Program-made: the position numbers and the translations under genes
The notes under the pieces: model-generated
Told to the model about the DNA's origin: nothing
The model's input: the letters and a program-made list of their open reading frames with translations, nothing else
Databases searched by the model: none
Origin: Populus alba
Lineage: Eukaryota; Streptophyta; Magnoliopsida; Malpighiales; Salicaceae
DNA length: 64,000 bases
NCBI RefSeq assembly: GCF_005239225.2
Contig: NC_133290.1
Coordinates: forward strand, 9,742,204 to 9,806,203
Direction: 5' to 3'
Part shown: positions 1-27,911 of the stretch, piece by piece
Layout: every line of letters starts with the position of its first letter
Position numbering within the stretch: position 1 is the first letter of the stretch

Positions 1-1370
1 TTTGATGAGTGAAATTCACATTAGGTATTTTTTTTTTTTTAATCTTGAAATTGCTTAGAAAAAACAAATCTCAACTTGGTAGGATTTTTTGTTTCAAGTT
101 GATTTCGAGTTTTGAAATATTGTTTTTGATTTTTTAGGCTATGAAAAAGTTTATCAAATTACTTATGATGTTTTCTAGACATTTTTGATATATAAAAAAA
201 GGGTTGAAAATCAGTTTCCATGTTGAAAAACTTCTCTCTCTATTTTCCAAGCCACCATGGTGGTTGGAAACTAAACAATATCAAACAACGTGTTATCTGA
301 CTTTTTTAAAAAATAAATAAATAGTGTCATTCTCCCCATAAAAAATATAAAAAAATAAAGGCAACCCTTACCACACGAACCAGCACACTAGATTTTTCCT
401 ATTTTAAAATGTTTTTTTCAAAATAATTTTTAAGTTTATATTTACATTAATACCCATTCTTTCTTTTATTTTTGTCTACATAGCCTCTTTTAAATAACAC
501 TTATTTATTAGTTATTTTGTATGTATTTAATTTTTGAATAGATTATTCTGATTCATCTATAATTTCTATATGTTTTATACAAATAAAATCTATTTAGAAA
601 ATAAAAATATTATTTTCAGATTATATTTTTAATATGTGTAACATTGCATAATATTTTCTTGCCATTTATTTTATTTAATCCATTTCATTTGTGTCTATTT
701 TTATTATCATTTAATTAAATAAAAAATGATTTTTATGAATAAAATCGTTAAACACAATCATGTTACCAAATATCTTGGTTTATATTTTACTTTTATTTTT
801 TTATAATTTTTATCTTTATTTATGATTACTAATTATTTATTTATTAATATGAATAATTTTTAATTTATTTTATTAGATATATACATAAATTTTCATTTTT
901 TATTCTTTTATATAAAAACACTCATTCAAAAAACTTATATATTTATTTTTTTTAAGAAAACAATCCACACCAAATAGCTAGTTATTAGTTAGGTAGTCCA
1001 CGGTATACCATGGGCCAAAATTTTATTTTCATAAAAAAATATCAAGAAAATATAAGATCAAAAGTGTTGGGTTTTGCTACAATGTCATACCATAGATCTT
1101 TGAGTCTGGCTGCAACATCAAACCAAATAATAATATTTATAATATAAATAATAATATTTAACTTGTTTGTCTAAATTCTTATATTTTTTAATCTTTTAAA
1201 AAACATTTTGGTTTTTCTTCAATAGTAATAATAGTATTTTTTTAAAAAAATTATTAATAATAACAACAATAATTTTTAATTTTACCTTTCAAATCTCTAA
1301 AGTTGTTTTTAAATATTAATACTACCTTTTTTTTTCAAATTTATTAATTATAATAAAAATAAAAATATTT
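1..1370. other. AT-rich intergenic spacer, no gene seen
   Basis: This stretch is dominated by A/T runs. I find no open frame of useful length on either strand and no recognisable domain, RNA gene or element boundary. It is probably decayed repeat sequence. Confidence 0.6.
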
Positions 1371-1372
<2 letters not shown>

Positions 1373-1402
<30 letters not shown>

Positions 1403-1404
1403 TT
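1373..1404. repeat. (TAA)n microsatellite
   Basis: About ten uninterrupted TAA/AAT units lie just before the GGGTC repeat tract. It is a simple sequence repeat, likely to vary in length. Confidence 0.9.
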
Positions 1405-1409
1405 TATTA

Positions 1410-1682
1410 GAGGCAGGACTCAAGTGAAATGGGTCGTGACACAGGACCCATGGGTAATGGGTCCTGACACAAGACCAAAATTGGGTCTGGACTCAAGATT
1501 CAATAGTCTTGGGTCCGGACACAAGATTTATTGGCCTTGAGTCTTGACACATGATCCAAGAGAAATAGTTCGCACCAAGTGTTTTTGGGTCCTGTTGTAC
1601 AATTGAATCCAAAGATATTTTGGGTCCTGCCCCCAACAGAACCCAATTCTAATGGGTCCTACTTGTAGCAAGACCCAACACG
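1410..1682. repeat. Degenerate GGGTC minisatellite
   Basis: A G/C-richer island in AT-rich DNA is built from imperfect copies of a unit of about 20-40 bases centred on TGGGTCCTGACACAAGACC. At least eight GGGTC (or GACCC) cores can be read. Adjacent cores sit in opposite orientation (GGGTC followed by GACCC), so the tract could fold into small hairpins. A similar tract is at 40970-41370. In poplar-type genomes such tracts often sit in retroelement debris, but no LTR boundary is visible here. Confidence 0.65.
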
Positions 1683-1689
1683 TAATTTA

Positions 1690-2850
1690 TTTATGTATTT
1701 AATAATATATATAATTTAAAAATACTGAATAAAAAATCTAAAAACAATAAAATATTGATAAAGTTTGATAAAATTTATTTTTAACACCAGCATATTAAAA
1801 TGATAAAAAAAAAAGCATAATTAATAATAATTTAAAACTAAAAAAAAAAAATAATTTTTTTTTAAATCATGATTTACCCATAATCCTGAGCACCTCCTGA
1901 GCACCTTAATAAATTGAAACTAGCTTCTGCATTGTTAATTCCTAGAGCCCAATTTTTGTTTTTATTGTAGACAAGAGCCAATTCCATAAAATTGGATTAA
2001 TACACCTATCGGTCATTAATGGAAGATTTGTGTACTTATATTATATATACATATTTTTAATTAATGGAAGTGGATTGAATAAAAAGAATAACAAAGAGCA
2101 TTTAGCTCTGGGATCTTCCTAAAAACACCAATATTAGGATCCCAAAAACTTTTTCACCATTGATTGGATCCAAATGGGAATCCTCAGTTAAGGGAATTCA
2201 TAAATCTTTATTGGAATGGAATCTTTTTTATTTTTCAAAATAATAATAGATACTTGAGGACTTAAAATTTATGGTCCTATATACTTCTTATAGGTGTATT
2301 AAGATTCCATCATTCTTTCTCTGAGTTCCTGGTTTTGACCGGTATTGGGTCGCTTGGGTCAATTTTTTTTTAAAATTAAAATGATATTATTTTAGAAAAA
2401 AAAAACAAAAACCAACAAGTTGCAACTAAGTTTTTTACCAAATCTTATCGGGTTGCCAGGTTAAATAAATCACATCAAATTTTTTTTTTTCTAATTTTTT
2501 TTACCCGATCTGATTCTAGTCCCAGATGAACCTCTACACTTTCAAAACCTTATTCATTTGACTCAAATTATTACTCGATATTAGTAAAAACAAATCGGTC
2601 CTAAAATATAGGCCGAAGCGCCAGCCCAAATAGACCCACGATGTATAAAACAGGACAGCCTAAGTACTTAAGAGTTAAGAGTTTGAGAATGTGTTAAAGT
2701 TAGTTTTTTTAAGGTTTTTTTATTTTTAAAATTTTAAAATATATTAAAATAATATATATTTTTTTATTTTTTAAATTTATTTTATTCAAATAAATCAAAA
2801 ATATCAAAATAAAATTAATTTAAAAACTAAATTGTTTTTTTTAAAAATTA
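1690..2850. other. Intergenic spacer upstream of the AAA-ATPase gene
   Basis: No gene is seen. The last 300 bases hold low-complexity A/T tracts. A short motif-bearing stretch at about 2610-2650 contains AGCCCAAAT, like the site II/UP1-type motifs common in promoters of growth-related plant genes. It lies about 250 bases before the likely transcript start, so it may belong to the promoter of the following gene. Confidence 0.45.
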
Positions 2851-2859
2851 AAAGCACGG

Positions 2860-3728
2860 TTCTAGCAGTTCGAAAACAAAGCAGAAGAGAAAAAGAAAAC
2901 CTTGAAACCTACATCAACAGATGTTGCCTGCAACATAAAACTTGCGACCACAACGAACGCTCTCACCTCCATATCCTTGTCTGCCTCCCTTCTCTCTCTC
3001 TCGACCCCAGATCTTATCTCTCCCTTTTATTAGCAACACTTTCGCATTTCCTCTCGCTTCCACTTTTACTTCTCTCTCTGTCAACAACGAAAGAAAGAAA
3101 AAGAAAGAAGAGAAAGAGAGAGCTTGTTTGTATGCAACTAATATGGGCATGTGACTTCACTTTTTTAACTAGGTTTTGAAGTTTCTAATTCACTAAGGTT
3201 ATTAATCTTTATCAAGATTTTTTGGAGCAACTGGTAAGTATTCTTTTTGTTCATGTGCGTGTACTGCCGCATTAGAAATTCTTGGAGGGTTTGTTGACTG
3301 CCTTTTTTACTTGAATTTATAAGGGTAATGGGTTCATCTTATCTTTTTATAATCTTGTTCTTTTTTGTTAGTGTTTTTGATTGCTCAAAATATTAGAAAG
3401 CGAAAAATTGGGACTTTGAATGTTCATTTATCATTTTCTTTGTTCATCTGGAATGATTGGAATAGCTAAAGGAATAGTTTTTTAAGGGAAAAATTGCTAA
3501 TCGTATGTCGATAGTTTTTTGCCATTTATGTTTATGCATTGCTGCTTTACAATTTTTTGGGTGCTTGTTGTCTGCCCCCTTTTTGGTTGAATATATAGGG
3601 AGTGGCAATGGGTTCATCTTAGATTTTATAATCAAATTCTTGTTTTGGTACAGTTTATGATTTAATGTGAACCAAGTCTCCTTGTTTTTTGGCAGCACTG
3701 TAGGAGTTAGCAGGAGCAAGGAGCTGCA
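2860..3728 (+). promoter_or_regulatory. Probable 5' UTR of the AAA-ATPase gene, with a UTR intron
   Basis: A CT-rich leader-like stretch (about 2985-3080) is followed by a good donor, CTG|GTAAGTA, at 3234 and an acceptor, TTTTTTGGCAG, ending at 3695. This predicts a 462-base 5' UTR intron, with the start codon 33 bases into the next exon. Several ATGs precede the donor (for example at 3132), so upstream frames are possible if transcription starts this far back. The transcription start itself is not determined. Confidence 0.5.
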
Positions 3729-20068
<16,340 letters not shown>

Positions 20069-20526
20069 AACTTCCTCTAATCAGGTTCCTACTTCAATTA
20101 TTCTTGGGGTAAAAGAGGGTGAAGAAAAGAAATGAAAAGAACCTTTCCTAGTAGCAGCCAATCCTCAAAGTGGAGCTTCTGCACTTTTTGGTGAAAGCTG
20201 GTCAAGGGAGGCAGCCTCGGATGATATAATGCAATGTCACATAGGCTTCTTGTAGGATTTTGGCCCTTATTTACGGGCTACTTTTCTGCCATGTATATTA
20301 CCCCAGAAGTTTTGACATTACATGAATTCTACATTTATATCCAGTAATTCTCAATAATATAGTGCAAAGTAGCTGGTTATGCCAGATCTATTTTTTTGTA
20401 GTTCGTCTTAGACGATGACGAGAACTTTACCAAGGCATTGGGAAATGGCATGTAAAAGGCCGTGGAAGTTCTTTAGATCGATGATTTTAATCTTCTTTTG
20501 TTGCTGCTTGTTAATCGTAATTCTAC

Positions 20527-20532
20527 AATAAA
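20527..20532 (+). terminator. Candidate polyadenylation signal of the AAA-ATPase gene
   Basis: AATAAA lies 459 bases after the stop codon in T-rich sequence. The distance is plausible for a plant 3' UTR. The cleavage site is not determined. Confidence 0.4.
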
Positions 20533-20539
20533 ATACCAT

Positions 20540-22530
20540 TAGGGCTATTAGCATTCATGAAATCATGCTTGTTGAAGTAAAGATCACTGCTGTCCTGATC
20601 ATAATGCCACCTCCTCTCCCCAATTAAACATAACATCAACATAACCACTACAATAACTGGGATCTGTGATGATGCGTCACTGCAAAGCACATCACCAGCT
20701 CTTTTATTTATGTTTTTCCCCATTTTCATTTCTTTTCTCTTTTCCTTAATTTTCCTTCTTTCTTTGGTCAAATTAGATGAGATTAAATTTGAAATTGTGG
20801 TAGTCTAAATTCATGGAAGTTTCAATTTTCTAAATTCAAGAAAATACATACTATTACTAAATTCATGGCAGTTTCAATGCAAGAAATGATGAAGGGCAGG
20901 AATGACAGATGTTCGTTGTTGAAGCAAGAATTACAGCAAAGGGCCGGAATGACACCAAAGTTTGATGCAGCTGTAAAGGTTGTAAAGGCAACATCGACAC
21001 GTTAAAGGGCAGGAAGAAAAGTGAAGGTTGATGCAGCAAAGGCTGACGAAAGAAGACAACGTTGTTGAATAGAAACTGCATATATAGGGATTGGTTTTTT
21101 GATTTTCTTGTCAAGGGCAGGTATGGCAAAGATGTCCACTGCCGAAGCAAACGATTGCTTTGCACAAACTAATGAAAGAGGAACATTTGATTTCACTGAG
21201 AGAAGGCACCTCAGGGGCGGACGATGCCAAGGATCGCACTTTCTTGACGAGTGCTCCAACATTTTTTGCCAAGATGCATGGTCCCTTAGCTTTCGATAGG
21301 ACTGTTTTTAAAAACTCAGAGATTGATAAGATTGTTAGCTGTTTATGATGGCCAAGGAAAAAAGATTGGTTCGTTGAGCTTAAAGATGGTGTACGATAAT
21401 TTTTAGGTATTGTTCAACGACTGGTAGAAAGATGTATATGACTCTGTATTCTATACCTTTCAGATGTCGCTGTAGCGCTAAACTGGAGCCTTCTTCTTGC
21501 TTGTGGTGGACGTGGAGCGGTGATGGCTGTTTTTGCTGCTGCAAAGATCGGCGCGCGGCGGACCAAGGGCTGCAGGAGTTGTTGGGCTTGATGGAGGGGG
21601 AGCATTAGAGTTCCAGCCAGGAATTTTTCCTGCCCTAAATTATTAAATAAATATATAATTATTTTTTAAATCAATTATTAATTTATATGCATGACTTTTT
21701 AAAGTTAATAGTGAAATTTTAATTTAAATATATTATCTAAAATATTAAAAAATAAATTTAAAAGTATATAAAATTGAAATGAAAATAAAAATAAATCTAT
21801 TATTGAAGTTACATCCTTCAATATTTTATAAAATATAATTTATCTGTAATCCAATCTAAATTAATATTGTAACAACTCCTCAATCATGATAAAATAACAA
21901 TCTCATGTAAACTAGAAAACAAAATAATTAAAATTTTTTCTCTCTCAATTCCTCCTTTCACTTGATTCTTCCTTAAATTAGTGTTTTATAAGTTTACAAG
22001 GTTATTCTCTAACTTTTTTTTATTTTTTTTTTATTTTTTTTTTTCATTCTCTTTCACTTTTTCTTTTCTTTCTTTGCTTATTATGCTTTTGCCCAGTTGG
22101 CAACATATAAAACAAAAAAGAGATGATTTGTTTTATTTTTTAATGGCAAATAATACTTTTACTCTTAATGAGTTGTTTTACTTTTATTTGACAGTCTATT
22201 TTTTTGCAACACTACTAAAATTCATTCATCCTAAAATTTTAACCAGATTTATTCAATATATTTTAAGATTTCTCGTAAAATTTCAGCTCAATCTGATGAT
22301 TGGATTAAAAATTACGTTCAATAACATAAAACTAGTTAAATTGTGTTTTTTCATCAAATTTCTGAATTTCTTCAAATATTCCTAAATTTTAACCCAAGCT
22401 AAAACATTATATTTAGAAGATTCCATATAAATTTTCAGAATTATTTTATAACTCAATCAAGAATTATAATTTTTTTCACATAAAACTAGTAAAAAAATAT
22501 TGATAAAATCTTAACATGCTCATCCAAACC
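20540..22530. other. Intergenic spacer, partly GC-richer, no recognised gene
   Basis: 20860-21610 is less AT-rich than its surroundings and carries short overlapping frames on both strands. The phrase AAGGGCAGGAATGAC (or close variants) recurs near 20894, 20940, 21005 and 21115, suggesting a decayed repeat or gene fragment. I recognise no protein family. 21610-22530 is AT-rich with long T-tracts and no features. Confidence 0.45.
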
Positions 22531-22539
22531 TTTACAATG

Positions 22540-22910
22540 CCTCCGCCCATGGTTGCATGGCCATTGAAGCTGCTGTATCAGTGTAAGGTGGGCCAAACAT
22601 TGCTGGAGGAGGAGCTCCAGAGCTTGACGCAACAACTGTCATGACTGTTGAAGGTGCTATTAGAGGTGTGTATCTGCAGTGACGGGGTCGTTGTCCAGCC
22701 TGTTTGTCACGACGGTTCCACATCGACACGGCTGGAAAATGATAGTCTTGGCAAGTTTTTGGGTCATCAGAGGTGAGAAAATGGATGGATTGTTGTAGAT
22801 GAAGTGGTGCGTCGATGATCCTAAGAAATTCTCAGCAGTTTTTCCAAACACATGAAAGTTCGTGACATCCTCTCTGTCGGTGATGATGCAGTCGAGTCTG
22901 AACCAGAAAA
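22540..22910 (-). pseudogene. Possible RPA1-like OB-fold fragment
   Basis: On the minus strand a frame reads CIITDREDVTNFHVFGKTAE and continues to a stop at about 22677. The spacing of Asp, Phe-x-x-Phe-Gly-Lys and a following FLGSS recalls the OB-fold of replication protein A large-subunit relatives, which also occur in plant Helitrons. Only about 70 residues are present, preceded by a poly-T run, with no start context or splice partner. I see no Helitron terminal hairpin. The assignment is tentative. Confidence 0.3.
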
Positions 22911-22919
22911 AAAAAAAAA

Positions 22920-23800
22920 AATTGAAAATTTATTGAATAAGTAACAGATGATGGTAAAATAAAGTATCTTTTTCTCGAAGGAAGATTTAAAGTAATAAAG
23001 CCGATTGCTACGTGGTTACCATGAAAGATATACGCAGCCAATTGTTAGTCCATTGTTTAATATTGATATTATTTATATAAATATATTTAATTTATTAATA
23101 AAAAAATATTTATCTTTAATATTCATTAAATATTTTATTAATAAATATAATATTTGCTCAATGAATTTTAGAATAAATATCAAGTTATTGAAATAAAAAT
23201 ACTTTGAAAAGAAATTATAAAGTTATTATAATTATAAAATTCTTATTGCATCAAAACTAACATTGTTCCTGAACGAGCAGATATTGAGTATAACATGAAT
23301 TATATGAAGGTATTTAAGTAATCAAAAGATGATTCATTACCTTTGGTGAATTAGAAAAAATTATCATCGTTTCTTAAATAATATTGATTGTAAATCCTTG
23401 TGCGAGGTGAAATAAAATTTTAAAAATAGTTTCAAATCTTATTTAAAAAATCAACGATTATGGTGTCAAGAATAAATATGATTTGACATGGTAAACACAC
23501 TCCATGATTGCATGTTGAAGCAATTGTTAAAAGTCGAAAAGAATATCTAATCTTCAGGTAATTTTTGTACAAATCTTAAACAATCCTAGATCTGTCTAAT
23601 AAGATCCTTAGAAACTCCTGAAAAAAAATTAAATTTACAGTCTTCATTGTATATATTTGTATTGGGAATCCCAACAATATCAAAGCCATTGTTAGACAAT
23701 TAGGTCCTTGAAAAATTATATCATCTCAAATTCTTTCCCATATTTAGGGGGAAAAAAACATGTCAATAAATCTTGTGGAGTTTAGGATTATTGATAAGGT
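22920..23800. other. AT-rich intergenic spacer
   Basis: No gene, element boundary or repeat unit could be identified. The frames are short and of low complexity. Confidence 0.5.
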
Positions 23801-23879
23801 CTGTCATGATGCAAACTGAATTATTATCAGATACGCTATGTATTATAGATGTCAATTCAAATTAATAAATCTAAATATT

Positions 23880-24013
23880 TTATATGATTAATACTACTTA
23901 TTCAACAAATTCAATTGATTGATACAAATTGATTTTCTCTTACGATAAATTAACAAAACTATAGCCGGCCCGATAGCTGCTTCAGCGGCTGCGATATATA
24001 TAACAAAAATTGT
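23880..24013 (-). pseudogene. ndhE: Plastid ndhE 3' end inserted in nuclear DNA (NUPT)
   Basis: On the minus strand 24013-23894 translates as [18 protein letters not shown], then about twenty residues ending INQLNLLNK and a TAG stop at 23894-23896. This is the C-terminus of NdhE, subunit 4L of the chloroplast NDH complex. The match stops abruptly at about 24013, where the upstream part of the gene is missing. Substitutions relative to the conserved protein show the copy is not fresh. Sequence after the stop (to roughly 23820) may be the ndhE-psaC spacer, which I cannot confirm. It is a non-functional organelle-to-nucleus transfer. Confidence 0.85.
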
Positions 24014-24470
24014 TATAGGCCATTACATAAGAGGTAAACTTTATACTAGCTCTAAAAATGGTCTATGAACTGCTCAATGATCACTTTACATTAAGGCAGT
24101 ATAGAGGTGTACAAGGAATGATTGAGGAACAGTGTGACTATCATTACTGAGTAAACACTTAGTGCATAGTTGGGATATTTCACTTAGTGAATTGTCAAAT
24201 TTTGGTAGTTAAAAATTATTTAAGTTGGTTTTTTAGGTCAGCGCCATGACTATTGTGGTGTCAATCAACTGAAAAGAACCATACTAGGGTATGGTCAAAT
24301 ATCAAGCTATCATAGTGGTGTATGATTTGTCAAGTTTAGTGAAGAGATGAAGCATTAAATGCCCTCGAAAATAGTTACATGAGTAGCTTTTCTGGCAAAA
24401 AAAGAAGAAGATGAATAGTAACAAGACGATGCGTCGTCTGATTTTCTTTTTACTGCTTGGACAAAACATG
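24014..24470. other. Intergenic spacer between NUPT and tandem repeat
   Basis: No gene is seen. The base composition is slightly less AT-rich than the flanks and no repeat boundary is evident. Confidence 0.4.
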
Positions 24471-24472
24471 TT

Positions 24473-25040
24473 GTTTCATTTAAATGAAACAACATTATTT
24501 TAGATTTTAGGGTTTTAATTTAGGAACTTAGCCAAAGTTCAATTTAATCATTCAACTTTTGATTCCTTTAATTGCTCCCTTAATTAACTCCAAACTTTTT
24601 ATTTAATGCAATTTTTTCCTTACTAAATTTCAACATCGGCCCTGAATTTCAGTGTCTTTTTCATTGTAGTCCTTGGTTTTAGATTATGCAAATTGACCTT
24701 TAATTGACCATTAAACTTTATAATCTCTTTAATCTCACCCTTGATTTCAATCAATTTAGTTCATTTTAATGAAACGACGTCATTTTGGATTTTAGAGTTT
24801 TAATTTAGGAATTTAGCTAAAGTTCAATTTAATCATTAAACTTTTAATTCCTTTAATTGCTCTCTTAATTGACTCCAAACTTTTAATTTAATGCAATTTT
24901 TCCCTACTAAATTTCAACATCAACCATGAATTTCAGCGCCTTTTTCATTGTGGTCTTTGGTTTTGGATTTATGCAAATTGACCATTAAACTTTCAAATCT
25001 CTTTAATTTCACCCTTGATTTTGATCAATTTAGTTCTCAA
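24473..25040. repeat. Tandem duplication, period about 285
   Basis: Two diverged copies, about 24475-24759 and 24760-25040, share TTTTAATTTAGGAA, TTCAATTTAATCATT and AAATTTCAACATC in the same order. Copy 1 opens on a perfect 18-base palindrome, GTTTCATTTAAATGAAAC (24473-24490). Copy 2 carries GAAACGACGTCATTTTGG at the equivalent place. CGACGTC next to T-runs is common in plant retroelement LTRs, so this is probably old LTR debris (inference). Confidence 0.75.
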
Positions 25041-25650
25041 AGTTCAACGCCTCTTTTAAATAGATCATTAGCTGCAATTTTTTTCAATTTAGCCTCTAAT
25101 TTACACTAAACTTCCAATTTACCCCTGATTTTGACTAATTAACTCTGTAAAAATTAATTTTGGTTCTCTAAAATTTCAATCTTCTCAATTAAATACAAAT
25201 TGGTTATCAAACTTATTTTTCACCAATTAAGTCCTTAATAAAATTAATTTGACCTATTTAAAGTATAATTAAGTCTTTGCATTTAATTAAATTCTATAAT
25301 TTGACCTAAATTAATTCTTAAACACAATTAAACTCTTAATTTGGGTCATGATTGAATTAAATTGGTCTATTAAAAATCTAATTAAACCTTTAAACTTAAT
25401 TTTTATACAGATTCGTCCAATAATCATTTTATTTTAATGTGAATCTATATTATATTTCCACTCTAGGACAATGTGGTATAATTATGCTTCAAATTTGCTC
25501 AAAATTTAGGCTCGAATTTTCTATATGTACCTGAAATTTTCTTCTTTTACCTTTTGCCACATCACCCATCCTCATGCTATTATTATTTATTTTTAACAAA
25601 TTCCAAAAAAAGAAAAGAAAAGAACTACAACACCCATGTATCTCCTGATG
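25041..25650. other. AT-rich spacer with decayed repeat phrases
   Basis: Phrases such as CAATTTAGTTCTC and AATTAAGTCC continue the flavour of the preceding tandem repeat without a clear unit. There is no gene. Confidence 0.4.
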
Positions 25651-25666
25651 AAACAATAAAGAAAAG

Positions 25667-25873
25667 AATTTGCACTTGAGGTCTTGGCCCCGCAGTTGAA
25701 AGAATTTGTTCCTTTCCTCTGCATCCTGGGTTCAAACCTCACCATGCACGCCTGTCACCCCCGCGGTGCCTTACATGTTCACTGGTTTTGCAGGATGTTC
25801 AGTGAACCGTGAGATTAGTCGTGGTGCGCGCAAGCTGGCCCGGACACCCATGTAAATAAAAAATAAATAAATA
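25667..25873 (+). mobile_element. Complete tRNA-derived SINE with 12-base target duplication
   Basis: A Pol III box A-like TGGCCCCGCAGTTG lies at 25685-25698 and a box B GGTTCAAACCT at 25729-25739. The tRNA-unrelated body ends in a (TAAA)n tail. A perfect 12-base duplication, AATAAAGAAAAG, flanks it at 25655-25666 and 25874-25885. Length, boxes and tail fit a plant SINE. Its relative at 28769-28912 confirms a dispersed family. I cannot name the family without a library search. Confidence 0.9.
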
Positions 25874-25885
25874 AATAAAGAAAAG

Positions 25886-26660
25886 CATTTTGGCATGGAT
25901 CCCACGGTCACAAGCGGCAAAACAAAGAAACTGCCACACAAAAGAGTAAGTGATAAACAAGTTCACAAAGAGGAATCATCAGCAGAAAAAGTGGCGGGAA
26001 GGGCGGAGAAAGATGGTGGCAGTATTAGCAAATGGTGGTTAGCATTCAATCGTCATCGGAAACCAACCAAAAATATAAGAAAAGGATTGAAACAGTCAAC
26101 ACCACCGCAATTTATTTATTTAAGAGGGTGTTTAAAATTAAGTTTTTAATTTTTTTTTTTTGTTAAATTTTATTTTTTAAAATTATTTTGATATATTAAT
26201 ATAAAAAAATAATATATTTTTAAATATAAAATATTTTAAAAAATAATTATTATTACATTTTCAAATACCCGAACGTCTGGGACAGCAGTGCTCCACAGGC
26301 TATCCAGTCCTCCACGTAACCGCCCACTGTTTGGTTGAAACGTGTCCTTTACAGTTTGGCCCATCTTCCCTGAAATCTGTGCGGCCACAGAAGATTATTT
26401 GGGTAGAACATACTTTATTAGCCCCTATAAGTTTCAGTAATGTTTTGCTTCAGTCCCTATAGATTAAAGTTTTCTTGTATGAAATATATAGTTCTCTAGT
26501 AGAAGTTTTAATTTAATGTAGACAATGTCCCATGAACAAAGGAAAATTATTTTATAAAATGTCAATCTCTCTCTTAGAAAATCACAATTTTATAATATAG
26601 ATTTATTTACATGGCCATGAGTTAAGTAATCACTTTTTAAAATTTTATTTTAAGACTTCG
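25886..26660. other. Intergenic spacer with one small uncertain frame
   Basis: An 84-codon frame (25895-26149, +) is rich in Lys/Arg and starts MDPTVTSGKTKK, but I recognise no family, and it runs into T-rich repeat at its end. Sequence at 26270-26400 is GC-richer and non-coding. It could be remote upstream sequence of MIR396, without proof. Confidence 0.35.
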
Positions 26661-26664
26661 ATTT

Positions 26665-26880
26665 AAAACCTGTTTGATATCGTGATAATGGTTTTTTTTT
26701 AAAAGTATTTTTTACTTGAAAATACATCAAAATAATATTTTTATTTCTATTTTTGACATCAACATATTAAAATGAACTAAAATCACCAAAAAAAAAAAAA
26801 TTTAAAGCAAAGAAAAAAAATTAATTTTTTTTAAAAGTATTTTTAAAACGCAAAAAAAACTATACTCTTAATTAGACAAG
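26665..26880. mobile_element. MITE-like AT-rich element
   Basis: The stretch opens CTGTTTGATATCGTGAT and contains AATACATCAAAATAATATT and GACATCAACATATTAAAATG. This phrase set recurs with variation at 38130-38345 and partly at 50490-50690. Poor terminal inverted similarity and no clear target duplication leave the boundaries approximate. Confidence 0.5.
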
Positions 26881-27500
26881 AATAACTCTTAGCTTGGATG
26901 CAATTATGTTAGTCTTTCTTTGCTGAACTTTTAGGGTCAGTATCTTGTTGGCTCTATTACTTTTCAATAAAGTTCGATTTAAAAAAAAAGAAAAAGGAAA
27001 AAAGAAAAAAGAAAAGAAGCCACATTCGAACTCTTAACCTATAGGAATCAAAGTGGAGCAATGCAGAATCTAAAGGGACTAGAATATAGTTTACCAAAGG
27101 TCATTTTGTCAGTCGCACGTGCGGTGGCTCAAGAAAATCATCACTTTCTGTTGATATATATATATAAAACAAGAACAGTAGACCCTTGTATTGTACACGC
27201 GGAGACACACAAGACCAACTCCTTTCTTTATCCTGTCACTTCTGTCTCTCTATCTTCCTTTCTCCATCTCTCAAAGCCGTTATCTTTGGTTTTTCCTTGC
27301 TCTTCTATCTTTGATTTTAGTCTCCACTCAATTTTATTTATAACCTTTGGATCTCAGCCCTGTATACACCTGTTCAAGGTTTTTGTTTTCAAGATCAATC
27401 AATAGCATGTCAATTGTTGTTTTCAATTTTTATTCAAAAATACTGGGAAAGAAAGAAAACTTTCATGAATTGCTTACGTTTTTTCAATTTTTATTCACGC

Positions 27501-27655
27501 CTTTTTGAAACCTGGTTCTGTAAAGAAATGTTTGAGGTTCTTGCCTCCAGAATCCTATCTGAATTGTATCTTTTCATACCCTTTTGAAACCCAATCCTGT
27601 AAAGAGATATCTAGGACTTTTGCTTCAAGGATTCCATGTGAATCGTGTTAAAATG
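27501..27655 (+). repeat. Degenerate direct repeat (about 80-base unit) in the MIR396 transcript
   Basis: Two adjacent stretches share TTTTGAAACC, CTGTAAAGA and GAATC..AT.TGAAT in the same order (copies near 27501-27580 and 27581-27655). It lies between the TATA box and the hairpin, so it is probably transcribed. Function is unknown. Confidence 0.55.
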
Positions 27656-27774
27656 TTCACTCCAAATAGAGAGAGAGAGAGAATTCTCTGCTGTTTAAAA
27701 GAAAAATAGAATTCTGAAGATTTGAAGCGCTGAAAACCAAGAAAATAGGTTGTGAGTTAATGAGGAGAGGTGAT

Positions 27775-27775
<1 letters not shown>

Positions 27776-27853
<78 letters not shown>
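27776..27853. repeat. Compound (TA)n(GA)n microsatellite
   Basis: About 23 TA units run directly into about 15 GA units, 60 bases before the miR396 arm and probably inside the primary transcript. It is a likely polymorphic marker and could form alternative structure in the pri-miRNA. Confidence 0.95.
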
Positions 27854-27856
<3 letters not shown>

Positions 27857-27911
27857 GTTGTGTGCATAATTTTCTTGGAAGAAGAGAAGAAACTAAGGTC
27901 GTTGCATGCTT

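Noticed and set aside
2832..3179. 115-codon plus-strand frame and overlapping frames 2914-3154
   Set aside because: The CT/GA-rich low-complexity leader creates them. They have no family resemblance and lie upstream of a UTR donor site.
21981..22385. 134-codon plus-strand Phe-rich frame
   Set aside because: It comes from T-rich sequence, has no plausible domain, and no start or promoter context.
25729..25739. Possible tRNA gene at the box B GGTTCAAACCT
   Set aside because: There is no acceptor stem or anticodon arm. The box belongs to a SINE with A-rich tail and flanking duplication.
25895..26149. 84-codon Lys/Arg-rich frame as a gene
   Set aside because: It has no recognised family and ends in repeat sequence. 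Kept only as a note on the spacer.
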